This document shows positions 27,135-34,624 of a stretch of DNA of 64,000 nt, one piece after another. Positions within the stretch are counted from its first letter, which is position 1; each line of letters starts with the position of its first letter. Source of the stretch: Bacteroidota bacterium (GTDB taxonomy: Bacteria; Bacteroidota; Bacteroidia; Bacteroidales; Lentimicrobiaceae); NCBI GenBank assembly GCA_009773455.1, contig WSXU01000015.1, forward strand, positions 62,001-126,000. Direction: 5' to 3'. Below the pieces are notes generated by a model. That model was not told the DNA's origin. It worked only from the letters and a program-made list of their open reading frames with translations, and searched no databases. The translations under genes were made by a program, and so were the position numbers.

Positions 27135-29507
27135 ATGAAACGGATTTTTACGCTTTTGACGCTGTTATTGATCATTGCAGCCAATGTACCTGCCCAGAAC
27201 ACTCATTATATGCGGGTTAAAATTCAACTGAAAGATGGCGACATTACCCGCCTGGCGAAAGCGGGTATACCCATGGATGCGGGCATATACAACAATAAGG
27301 AAGGCTATTATCAGGCCGAAATTTCCGATCAGGACTATACTAAAGTCAGGAGTCTCGGTTTCAATACTGAAGTACTGGTAGATGACCTGTCGTCCTGGTA
27401 TGCCAGCCGCAATCAGGGCCTGGATCCGGAGCAGATCAAACAAACGGCTATGCGTGCGACTTCTGACTATCCTGTACCCATTGATTTTGAGCTTGGATCA
27501 TGCGGTGGATTCTGCACCATTGAAGAGTGTTACGCACACCTTGATCACATGGCCGACCTCTATCCTGAGCTGATCACTGTAAAACAGGAAATATCAACTA
27601 CAACAACCATTCTCGGTGAACCAATATATTATGTCAAGATATCGGATAATCCCAATGTAGCAGAAGATGAGCCGCAGGTTCTCTATACCGGCATGCATCA
27701 TGCGCGTGAACCCATAGGTATGCAGCATCTCCTGTATTATATGTATTATATTCTTGAACATTACAATACCGACCCGGAGCTAAGGCAACTGATCGACAAT
27801 ACTGAAATGTACTTTGTTCCAATCATTAATGTCGACGGTTATCAGTACAACATCACCACCGACCCAAATGGAGGCGGCATGTGGCGTAAAAACAGGCACA
27901 ACAACGGGGATGGAAGCTTTGGTATTGATATTAACCGCAATTACGGATTTTTCTGGGGGTATGATGATGAAGGATCTTCTCCTTTTACATACGACGAAAC
28001 ATACAGGGGAACTGCTCCATTTTCAGAACCTGAAACCCAGGTGATGAAAGAGTTTTGCGAAACCCACGATTTTAAAATTGCGCTGAATTATCATTCGCAC
28101 GCCAACCTGCTGCTCTATCCATGGGGATACACACCGGAACCATGCCCGGATGATAATGTATTTGCCGAGTATTCAAGGAGAATGACAGCAGATAATCAAT
28201 ATACCTATGGTGCGGGCAGTACCACCATTTATCCTACAAATGGCGGATCAGATGACTGGATGTATGGCGAACAATCCACCAAGAATAAAATTCTTTCTTA
28301 CACACCTGAAGTCGGGAACAATAACGATGGTTTCTGGCCCCAGGTATCAAGGATTATTCCCCTCTGCCAGGAAAATATGCTCCAGAGCCTGTTGGCTGCA
28401 AAACTTTCAGGAAGCTATGCTGAACTCGAAGACAACACCCCTCTGATCATTCCGGAGAAACAATATAAGGCCTATTTTGCATTGACCAGGCTGGGACAAA
28501 CCAATGGCACCTATACAATTTCCATCGAGCCATTGGGCGACGATTTCGTATCTGTAGGAGATCCTGTTGTTATTGACAATCTTTCGGTTCTGCAAACTGC
28601 AAACGATTCTATACCATTCGAGCTCGGTGACAATGTTGCCAATGGCGATACGATCAGGTTTGTGCTTGCTTTTGATAATGGTTATTATGTCACCCGTGAT
28701 ACGGTTGAGAAATATTATGGAACCCCTGTTGTTGTGCTATACGATGATTTCCCTGACACCGACAAATGGAACGGAAATTGGGGCCTTTACAGCATGTTCC
28801 CATTTTCAGCGCCATACTCCATGGCCGATTCTCCATTTGGAAACTATGCCAACAACACGAATAACTCAACCACGCTTATTGAATCAGTTTCCCTTGCAAA
28901 TGCATCTGTGGCTGTGCTGAATTTCTATGCACGGTGGCGAATTGAACCCGGTTACGATTATGTTCAGGTGAAGATCTCTGCCAATAACGGATCTACATGG
29001 ACACCTTTAACCGGAAAGTACACCCATCCGGGAACCGACAATCAATTACCCGGTCAGCCGCTGTACGATGGGATTGTTAACTCATGGGTCCGTGAAGAGA
29101 TCAACATCAGCGAATATGCCGGACAGGATATTAAAATCAGGTTTACACTTCGCAGTGATGGCGGAACCATTGCTGACGGGTATTTCTTTGATAACCTGGG
29201 AGTTACGATGATTGATGTTACTACCGGCGTTCAGACCCCTGAAACTTATTCAGACTTTTTCATCTCTGAACCCAGGCCCAATCCTGCCGAAGATATGACG
29301 GTGATCAGTTATAACCTGACTGATTATTCGGGGAACACCGGCATCACAATCAGTGATCTTACAGGAAAGCTGATCCGGGTAATTCCTCTGAAAGATGCGA
29401 AAGGCGATATAGAAATAAACACGTCACAACTTAAACCTGGCATGTATCTTTTGTCAATTAGGCAGGGAGAATACAAATCCCGATCTGTAAAACTGATTAA
29501 ACGATAA
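27135..29507 (+). CDS. Secreted M14 zinc carboxypeptidase with a type IX sorting domain
   Basis: 790 residues. Signal peptide (MKRIFTLLTLLLIIAANVPAQN), then the M14 catalytic domain: zinc motif TGMHHAREPIGMQHLL, NVDGYQYN, GIDINRNYGFFWG, the third ligand in LNYHSHANLLLYPWG and the catalytic glutamate in YTPEVGNNNDGFW. Beta-sandwich domains follow, ending with a C-terminal T9SS sorting domain (SEPRPNPAEDMTVISYNL with a final KSRSVKLIKR). It should be exported through the outer membrane by T9SS and cut peptides outside the cell. I chose the ATG at 27135 because it begins the signal peptide. Confidence 0.93.
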   Translation: MKRIFTLLTLLLIIAANVPAQNTHYMRVKIQLKDGDITRLAKAGIPMDAGIYNNKEGYYQAEISDQDYTKVRSLGFNTEVLVDDLSSWYASRNQGLDPEQIKQTAMRATSDYPVPIDFELGSCGGFCTIEECYAHLDHMADLYPELITVKQEISTTTTILGEPIYYVKISDNPNVAEDEPQVLYTGMHHAREPIGMQHLLYYMYYILEHYNTDPELRQLIDNTEMYFVPIINVDGYQYNITTDPNGGGMWRKNRHNNGDGSFGIDINRNYGFFWGYDDEGSSPFTYDETYRGTAPFSEPETQVMKEFCETHDFKIALNYHSHANLLLYPWGYTPEPCPDDNVFAEYSRRMTADNQYTYGAGSTTIYPTNGGSDDWMYGEQSTKNKILSYTPEVGNNNDGFWPQVSRIIPLCQENMLQSLLAAKLSGSYAELEDNTPLIIPEKQYKAYFALTRLGQTNGTYTISIEPLGDDFVSVGDPVVIDNLSVLQTANDSIPFELGDNVANGDTIRFVLAFDNGYYVTRDTVEKYYGTPVVVLYDDFPDTDKWNGNWGLYSMFPFSAPYSMADSPFGNYANNTNNSTTLIESVSLANASVAVLNFYARWRIEPGYDYVQVKISANNGSTWTPLTGKYTHPGTDNQLPGQPLYDGIVNSWVREEINISEYAGQDIKIRFTLRSDGGTIADGYFFDNLGVTMIDVTTGVQTPETYSDFFISEPRPNPAEDMTVISYNLTDYSGNTGITISDLTGKLIRVIPLKDAKGDIEINTSQLKPGMYLLSIRQGEYKSRSVKLIKR

Positions 29508-29521
29508 AAATCAGGGTCAGG

Positions 29522-29557
29522 CAAAAAAGGCGCTTCTTTACAGAGGCGCCTTTTTTG
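29522..29557 (+). terminator. Terminator of the M14 peptidase gene
   Basis: 11-bp stem AAAAAAGGCGC (29523-29533) with GCGCCTTTTTT (29546-29556). It may also serve the minus-strand regulator gene. Confidence 0.85.
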
Positions 29558-29623
29558 TTAGTATATAAATCGTTTTCCCACTATTCCGGTACTTATCCGG
29601 CTCTTATAAAATGATTTTATAAA

Positions 29624-30316
29624 TCAGCCTTTTTCGCTTATTCTTGTAAGTCTTGGAATATCAAGCAGGGCAACTGACTTGTTATTGATTTCAATAATTC
29701 CGTCATCTTTAAAATCCTTCATAATACGGATTACACTTTCGGTCGACATGCTTGTGAGATCACTCAGGTCACTCCTTGACAGTGGCAGGTCGAAGGCGTC
29801 GGATTTAAAAATCCTCCTTGAAAGACACAAAAGTATGTCTGCCAATCGACCATGTAACTGTTTCTGAGTCAGGCTAAGGAACCGGCCATAAGATTGAGCG
29901 GTACTTTCATTCAGTATATTGATTACCCGGAAACCAAAAGCAGGATTCTGTCTCAGTAATTTTTTGAAAACCTGAACATCAATCAGTCTGACCGATGATT
30001 CGGTGTAGGTGCTGATGCTGTATAGAAAAGTATTGTTTCCTTCATAGAGCGCCTGCAGACCGAGGAGATTGTGTTTTGGAGTTATGGTAAGAATAAGATT
30101 CTTTATGCTGCCTTCCAGGTAAACCTTCACCAATCCTTTCTCAATATACATGATGTGCGAGGCAAACGATCCCTGCTTACAGATGGTTTCTCCCTTTTTA
30201 TAATTTACCAGCACGGAGGTTTTATCGATCATCTCCTTCTCTGAGTCGGTAAGCAGATCAAAACATGAAACCTCGTAAACAAATGAAACACAAGTGTCTG
30301 TGTTGGTATTTGGCAT
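29624..30316 (-). CDS. Crp/Fnr family transcriptional regulator
   Basis: 230 residues. A cyclic-nucleotide-binding-like beta-barrel domain (about residues 35-125) is followed by a long helix and a C-terminal winged HTH (LSRSDLSDLTSMSTESVIRIMKDFKDDGII). Cysteines 9, 18 and 46 lie in the N-terminal part, so an Fnr-like FeS or thiol sensor is possible but not proven. It is divergent from the tandem-rhodanese gene and stands at the left edge of the sulfur island, so it is the natural candidate regulator. Confidence 0.88.
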   Translation of the reverse strand: MPNTNTDTCVSFVYEVSCFDLLTDSEKEMIDKTSVLVNYKKGETICKQGSFASHIMYIEKGLVKVYLEGSIKNLILTITPKHNLLGLQALYEGNNTFLYSISTYTESSVRLIDVQVFKKLLRQNPAFGFRVINILNESTAQSYGRFLSLTQKQLHGRLADILLCLSRRIFKSDAFDLPLSRSDLSDLTSMSTESVIRIMKDFKDDGIIEINNKSVALLDIPRLTRISEKG

Positions 30317-30357
30317 AATCCTAAAATTAGATTGGTTGATAAAAATACTATAAAAAC

Positions 30358-30397
30358 CATATTAAAATATGATTTACATCAGTTTTTTTTTGATGTA
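30358..30397. promoter_or_regulatory. Two adjacent inverted repeats between the regulator and rhodanese genes
   Basis: CATATT-AA-AATATG (30358-30371) and TACATCA-N9-TGATGTA (30375-30397), both perfect. Their position in the divergent region suggests operators, perhaps for the Crp/Fnr protein. Confidence 0.45.
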
Positions 30398-30458
30398 CCG
30401 CAGGTAATTAGCAATTCAATACCCTTATTGACACCTAAGGCACAGGCGAAGGATGATA

Positions 30459-30466
30459 TAGATTTG
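30459..30466 (+). promoter_or_regulatory. -7 promoter element for the tandem-rhodanese gene
   Basis: TAGATTTG matches TAnnTTTG. No TTG sits at the -33 distance, which would fit an activator-dependent promoter. Confidence 0.4.
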
Positions 30467-30541
30467 TGAACCGGATAACAATGGAAAGTTCATAATATCA
30501 GATAATAACAAATCTAATAACAACAATCAAAACCACACAAC

Positions 30542-31546
30542 ATGAAAAAATTAATCAATTTTGCTTTAATACTGGCTTTGTTGCCGGTGCTTCTGATGAC
30601 CTCATGTAAAAAGGATGAGCCCGAAGCAGTAAATGCCTATCAAACCCTCAAAACCTATATGGTAACCAACACCCTTGATCTGCCTGATCTGGCAAAGAAC
30701 TGGATTGTCGATCCGAAATCAACCAACATGGGCGGTATTGTCGATTCAGTGACCAGCACCATCCCGGGCTATCATGTTTTTGACATCCGTCCGGCAGCCG
30801 ATTTTGCCACTGGTCACATTAAAAATGCAATCAATGTCGCTTTGAAAGATGTTGTGACTACCGCCGAAAACTACACCGACAAACCTATCCTGGTTGTATG
30901 CTTTACTGGTCAAACCGCTGGTCAGGCTGTTATGGCTCTGCGCCTTTCCGGGTTTGCCAATGCAGTAGTTCTGAAATGGGGAATGGCCGGATGGAATTCT
31001 GCTTTTAAAGCCAAATGGACCGACAATTGCGGCTATGAAACATCGGCCAATGGAAATCTTGCCGTTGGAAGTGCCAATTGGGTAACAAGTGCAGCACCTG
31101 CTGCCGGATCTTTTGATGAGCCTGTATGGACATCAAATTCTACGGATGGAGCTGCAATTCTTAAAGAACGGGTTCAGGCAGTCCTTGACGCCGGATTTAC
31201 CACTGCTGCAGCTTCCGAAGTACTTGCCAATCCTTCCGGTTTCCAGATACATAATTATTGGCCTGTTGCTGATTATACCACTTTCGGGCATTTCAGCGGA
31301 GCTTACAATACACCGGTTATTGCACTTGCCGGGGATCTTGTCAAGACCATTGATCCTTCAAAGGATGCTATTGTATATTGCTATACCGGACAAACTTCAA
31401 GTATCGCCACATTCTGGCTCAATGTACTTGGTTATAAAGCAAAAGGTGTTGGTTTTGGCGCCAACCGACTGGTTTATGATCAGCTTAAAGCCGCTGGAAA
31501 AGCTGTTTATAAAGGCCCGAAAAACTGGGCTGTTGTCACTGATTAA
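30542..31546 (+). CDS. Tandem-rhodanese lipoprotein
   Basis: 334 residues. Lipoprotein signal (MKKLINFALILALLPVLLMTSC, lipidated Cys22). Two rhodanese domains each keep an active-site cysteine: CFTGQT in the first (residues ~118-123) and CYTGQT in the second (residues ~280-285). Rhodaneses carry sulfane sulfur on that cysteine. The position in the envelope implies extracytoplasmic sulfur transfer. The gene leads the plus-strand group porin, two-domain sulfurtransferase and TauE, though a terminator-like hairpin at 31567 separates it from the porin. Confidence 0.88.
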   Translation: MKKLINFALILALLPVLLMTSCKKDEPEAVNAYQTLKTYMVTNTLDLPDLAKNWIVDPKSTNMGGIVDSVTSTIPGYHVFDIRPAADFATGHIKNAINVALKDVVTTAENYTDKPILVVCFTGQTAGQAVMALRLSGFANAVVLKWGMAGWNSAFKAKWTDNCGYETSANGNLAVGSANWVTSAAPAAGSFDEPVWTSNSTDGAAILKERVQAVLDAGFTTAAASEVLANPSGFQIHNYWPVADYTTFGHFSGAYNTPVIALAGDLVKTIDPSKDAIVYCYTGQTSSIATFWLNVLGYKAKGVGFGANRLVYDQLKAAGKAVYKGPKNWAVVTD

Positions 31547-31566
31547 TCAATAATAGAATTTAATCG

Positions 31567-31600
31567 AAGGGGAAGCATTTTTGACATTGCTTCCCCTTTT
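31567..31600 (+). terminator. Terminator between tandem-rhodanese and porin genes
   Basis: 11-bp stem AAGGGGAAGCA (31567-31577) with TGCTTCCCCTT (31588-31598) then TTAAAA. The T-run is short, so read-through is possible. Confidence 0.65.
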
Positions 31601-31612
31601 AAAAAAACAGCG

Positions 31613-32737
31613 ATGAAAAAAAAAATCACAGCTTTGTTGTTGATTCTTATGACCGGGTCGTTTTCTGCACGTGCCCAGGGATGTATGGAGCCAACCTCAT
31701 CAACAGGCGGCCCGACAATTATCGGGTACATTCAACCTGAATTCAGGTATGAATTTAATGGTGAAAATGCCGATGGCACATCGAAAGATGCTTCAACCTG
31801 GTGCCTGCGCCGGGCTCGCCTTGGTGTTGCCGGCAACATTCCCTATGACTTTTCTTATTATGCATTGGCAGAATTCAGTTCATTTCAGAACGGGCCTTAT
31901 ATGCTGGATGCATTTGTTTCCTATAACAGGTTGAAACCATGGTTGAAAATATCAATGGGACAGTTTAAAAAACCATTTGGCCTGGAGCTTTCAACAGGCT
32001 GCCAGGATTTATACACCATCAACCGGTCTAAAGTGGTGGAAGAACTTACCGCCCCCGATCGTGACCTAGGCATCATGCTCAGCGGAACAACGGGAACAAA
32101 AAAAATATTTGGACTCGAAAAGGAGAATATAATATCATGGTACCTTTCTTTTACGAATGGAACCGGTAAAAATGTGTTCGACGGTGATCTGAAGAAAGAT
32201 CTGACAGGTCGCATAGTCATTGCCCCCTATGATTGGATCAGTATTGGAGGCAGCTATCTGGCAGGGAAACAGAAAAATCCGGATGTCACCGTTAAAGAAA
32301 TGGATGAGCGTATGAGATATGGCGCTGATCTGCAGTTGAAAAAATACAATTTCATCCTTCAGGCAGAATACCTTTTCGGACAAGACAAGGGATCAAAACT
32401 GATCGGAGGCGGATGTGGTTCGACCCCTGAACTTGTGGTCGGCGACTTCAAAAGCAACGGCTACTTCGCACAGCTGATGTACAACACGCCCTGGAAACTT
32501 ATGCCACTGGTAAAATACGAAACCTACGACCCGGATATGGATCAGGAAGACTACATCCATGAAGCTTATCGTGTATCAACCATGACTTTCGGCCTGAATT
32601 ATTACCCGAATGACTGGACCAGGTTACAGATCAACTACATGTATAAAACTGAAGCCAGTTCTTCCACTGAACTCATCAATTATAATGAGGTTCCAAACGA
32701 TATGCTTCAAATACAGATTCAGGTTAAATTAAATTAA
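31613..32737 (+). CDS. OprO/OprP-like porin
   Basis: 374 residues with a signal peptide (MKKKITALLLILMTGSFSARAQG) and the repeated strand patterns of an outer-membrane barrel. Features such as GYIQPEFRYEF, CLRRARLGVAGNIPYDFSYYALAEF and MGQFKKPFGLELSTG resemble the phosphate-selective porin O/P family. It ends in LQIQIQVKLN. Anions such as thiosulfate are a plausible cargo from the context, but that is inference. It is 6 bp upstream of the exported sulfurtransferase. Confidence 0.82.
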   Translation: MKKKITALLLILMTGSFSARAQGCMEPTSSTGGPTIIGYIQPEFRYEFNGENADGTSKDASTWCLRRARLGVAGNIPYDFSYYALAEFSSFQNGPYMLDAFVSYNRLKPWLKISMGQFKKPFGLELSTGCQDLYTINRSKVVEELTAPDRDLGIMLSGTTGTKKIFGLEKENIISWYLSFTNGTGKNVFDGDLKKDLTGRIVIAPYDWISIGGSYLAGKQKNPDVTVKEMDERMRYGADLQLKKYNFILQAEYLFGQDKGSKLIGGGCGSTPELVVGDFKSNGYFAQLMYNTPWKLMPLVKYETYDPDMDQEDYIHEAYRVSTMTFGLNYYPNDWTRLQINYMYKTEASSSTELINYNEVPNDMLQIQIQVKLN

Positions 32738-32743
32738 TTATCC

Positions 32744-33613
32744 ATGAAAAAACTATTTATCCCGGCTTTTTTGATACTCACCTTTCTCATTCCTGTAAAG
32801 GTTCTGTTATCCAACACGCTGATCATTGACGCAAAAACCTTTGCTGCGGAGCTCAAGACCAATAAAAATATGATTGTTATTGATGTTCAGGCTGCCGATG
32901 TCTATGCTAAACAGCATATACAGGGAGCCATCAATATCCCTCATAAAAGTCTTTATAAGGAAGGCCCCATCGAAGGTCAGTTTAAAGATGCCGCTGAACT
33001 TGCTGTCATTTTCGGGAAAAAAGGGGTGAGCAATACTTCGAAAATCGTCATCTACGATGATGGCTCACAGAAATACAACAGCCGCATCTGGTGGGTTTTA
33101 AAATATCTGGGGGCCTCTGATGTTTGTCTCTTGCATAAAGAAATGTCACAGATGGAGGCTGCCCGCATTCCAATGACAACCATGGCGAAGACCTTACCGG
33201 CAACAACCTTTGTGGTATCTGTCAATCCTGAAATGAACATTGAAATGGCAGCGGTAAAGTCTCTTTCAGGCAATCCGGATGCCATCATCCTCGACAACCG
33301 CGAAAGGGATGAGTTTGATGGAATGGATAAAGACAAGCGCAGCAAAGGCCACCTGCCGGGAGCGGTGTTTATGAACTTCAAGGAAGTACTGACTTCAACC
33401 GGTGCCTATAAAACAAAAGAGGAGATTATTGCTGCTGTTTCCGGATTCGGTGTAACCCCTGATAAACAAGTTGTGGTTTATTGCCAGACAGGCATCAAGG
33501 CTGCTGTTGTTTATATAGCACTAAAGGAAATAGCGGGTTTCAGTAATGTGAAACTATACGCAGGCGCCTATGCTGAATGGGCTTCTGTTGATGGAAATCC
33601 GATTGAAAAATAA
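32744..33613 (+). CDS. Exported thiosulfate sulfurtransferase (two rhodanese domains)
   Basis: 289 residues with a signal peptide (MKKLFIPAFLILTFLIPVKVLLSN). The domain order is that of classical TST/SseA proteins. The N-terminal rhodanese domain is inactive: at the catalytic-loop position it has YDDGSQKYNSR, with no cysteine. The C-terminal domain is active, with VVYCQTGIKAAVVY. It would transfer sulfur from thiosulfate to an acceptor, in the periplasm. It is in the porin operon. Confidence 0.9.
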   Translation: MKKLFIPAFLILTFLIPVKVLLSNTLIIDAKTFAAELKTNKNMIVIDVQAADVYAKQHIQGAINIPHKSLYKEGPIEGQFKDAAELAVIFGKKGVSNTSKIVIYDDGSQKYNSRIWWVLKYLGASDVCLLHKEMSQMEAARIPMTTMAKTLPATTFVVSVNPEMNIEMAAVKSLSGNPDAIILDNRERDEFDGMDKDKRSKGHLPGAVFMNFKEVLTSTGAYKTKEEIIAAVSGFGVTPDKQVVVYCQTGIKAAVVYIALKEIAGFSNVKLYAGAYAEWASVDGNPIEK

Positions 33614-33639
33614 GATATTGCCGGGTTTTTCTTTGGTTC

Positions 33640-33665
33640 AGAGCTGCTTCAGTTGAAGCAGCTCT
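33640..33665 (+). terminator. Hairpin after the exported sulfurtransferase
   Basis: Stem AGAGCTGCTTC with GAAGCAGCTCT, loop of 4, followed by only mixed sequence (GTTGC), so a weak terminator at best. Confidence 0.5.
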
Positions 33666-33887
33666 GTTGCTATAATTAAACGATCACTACCTACAGTTTC
33701 AACAGATAAGATTCCGTGAAAAAGCAATGCATTTATTGCGATAATTTCAGCGTTTTATTATCATTGCACACTTTTTCTCCGAGCTGAAGAATCTAAAGCC
33801 CTGCCGGGTTATGAATCTGCAGCCGATGGGTTTTCCGGGAAACCGGATAGCCTCCCGGATATTAAATATAAATTGGAAAGGAGAATC

Positions 33888-34622
33888 ATGGTCTACAATG
33901 AACTGCTCTTTATCGCCGGCCTGGCATTGATTGCCTATTTTTACTCCTCTGTCGGGCATGGCGGAGCAAGCGGGTACCTGGCCCTGATGGCCCTCTTTGG
34001 ATTTGCGCCCGAATCAATCCGCTATTATGCGCTGATGTTGAATCTTGTAGTTTCAGCGGTTGCTTTTGTATCGTATTACAGGGCTGGTTTTTTCAGAGGA
34101 AGGATAGTCTGGCCTTTTCTGATAGCGTCAATGCCTTCTGCTTACTTTGGAGCCAGGCTGAGCATCGATCCGGTGGCATACAAAATTATTCTGGGCATCA
34201 TGTTGCTTATCGCTGTATTGAGAATGCTGCTGATCAGGAATAAAGAGAATACATCGGTGAAAGATCCTCCCTACCACATTGCCATTGTCACCGGACTTTT
34301 GCTTGGTTTTGTTTCAGGAGTCATCGGTATCGGGGGAGGCATCCTTTTATCTCCATTGCTGATACTTGCAGGCTATGCACGTATCAAACAGGCGGCAGCG
34401 GCATCCGCACTTTTTATTTTTCTCAACTCAGCGACAGGCTTGAGTGGGTTGCTGAGTAAACAAATAGATTTTCGCCCTGAAGTCATCTACTGGATGCTTA
34501 CAGTGCTGGTTGCCGGATTTATTGGTTCGGCGAACGGTAGCCATTCTTTTTCCGAACTGAACCTGAAGAGAGTATTATCGGTAATCCTGCTGGCAGCGAG
34601 TCTGAAATTGTTTTTTTTCTGA
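33888..34622 (+). CDS. TauE/SafE family sulfite/sulfonate exporter-type permease
   Basis: 244 residues with about eight membrane helices. The N-terminal YFYSSVGHGGASGYLALMALFG and the second-half GLLLGFVSGVIGIGGGILLSPLLIL are the paired repeats of the TauE/SafE family, which export sulfite, sulfoacetate or related anions. The ATG at 33888 follows a good ribosome site (GGAAAGGAGAATC); a TTG at 33873 is rejected. It converges on the cytochrome gene, 2 bp apart. Context suggests it exports sulfite. Confidence 0.85.
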   Translation: MVYNELLFIAGLALIAYFYSSVGHGGASGYLALMALFGFAPESIRYYALMLNLVVSAVAFVSYYRAGFFRGRIVWPFLIASMPSAYFGARLSIDPVAYKIILGIMLLIAVLRMLLIRNKENTSVKDPPYHIAIVTGLLLGFVSGVIGIGGGILLSPLLILAGYARIKQAAAASALFIFLNSATGLSGLLSKQIDFRPEVIYWMLTVLVAGFIGSANGSHSFSELNLKRVLSVILLAASLKLFFF

Positions 34623-34624
34623 AA

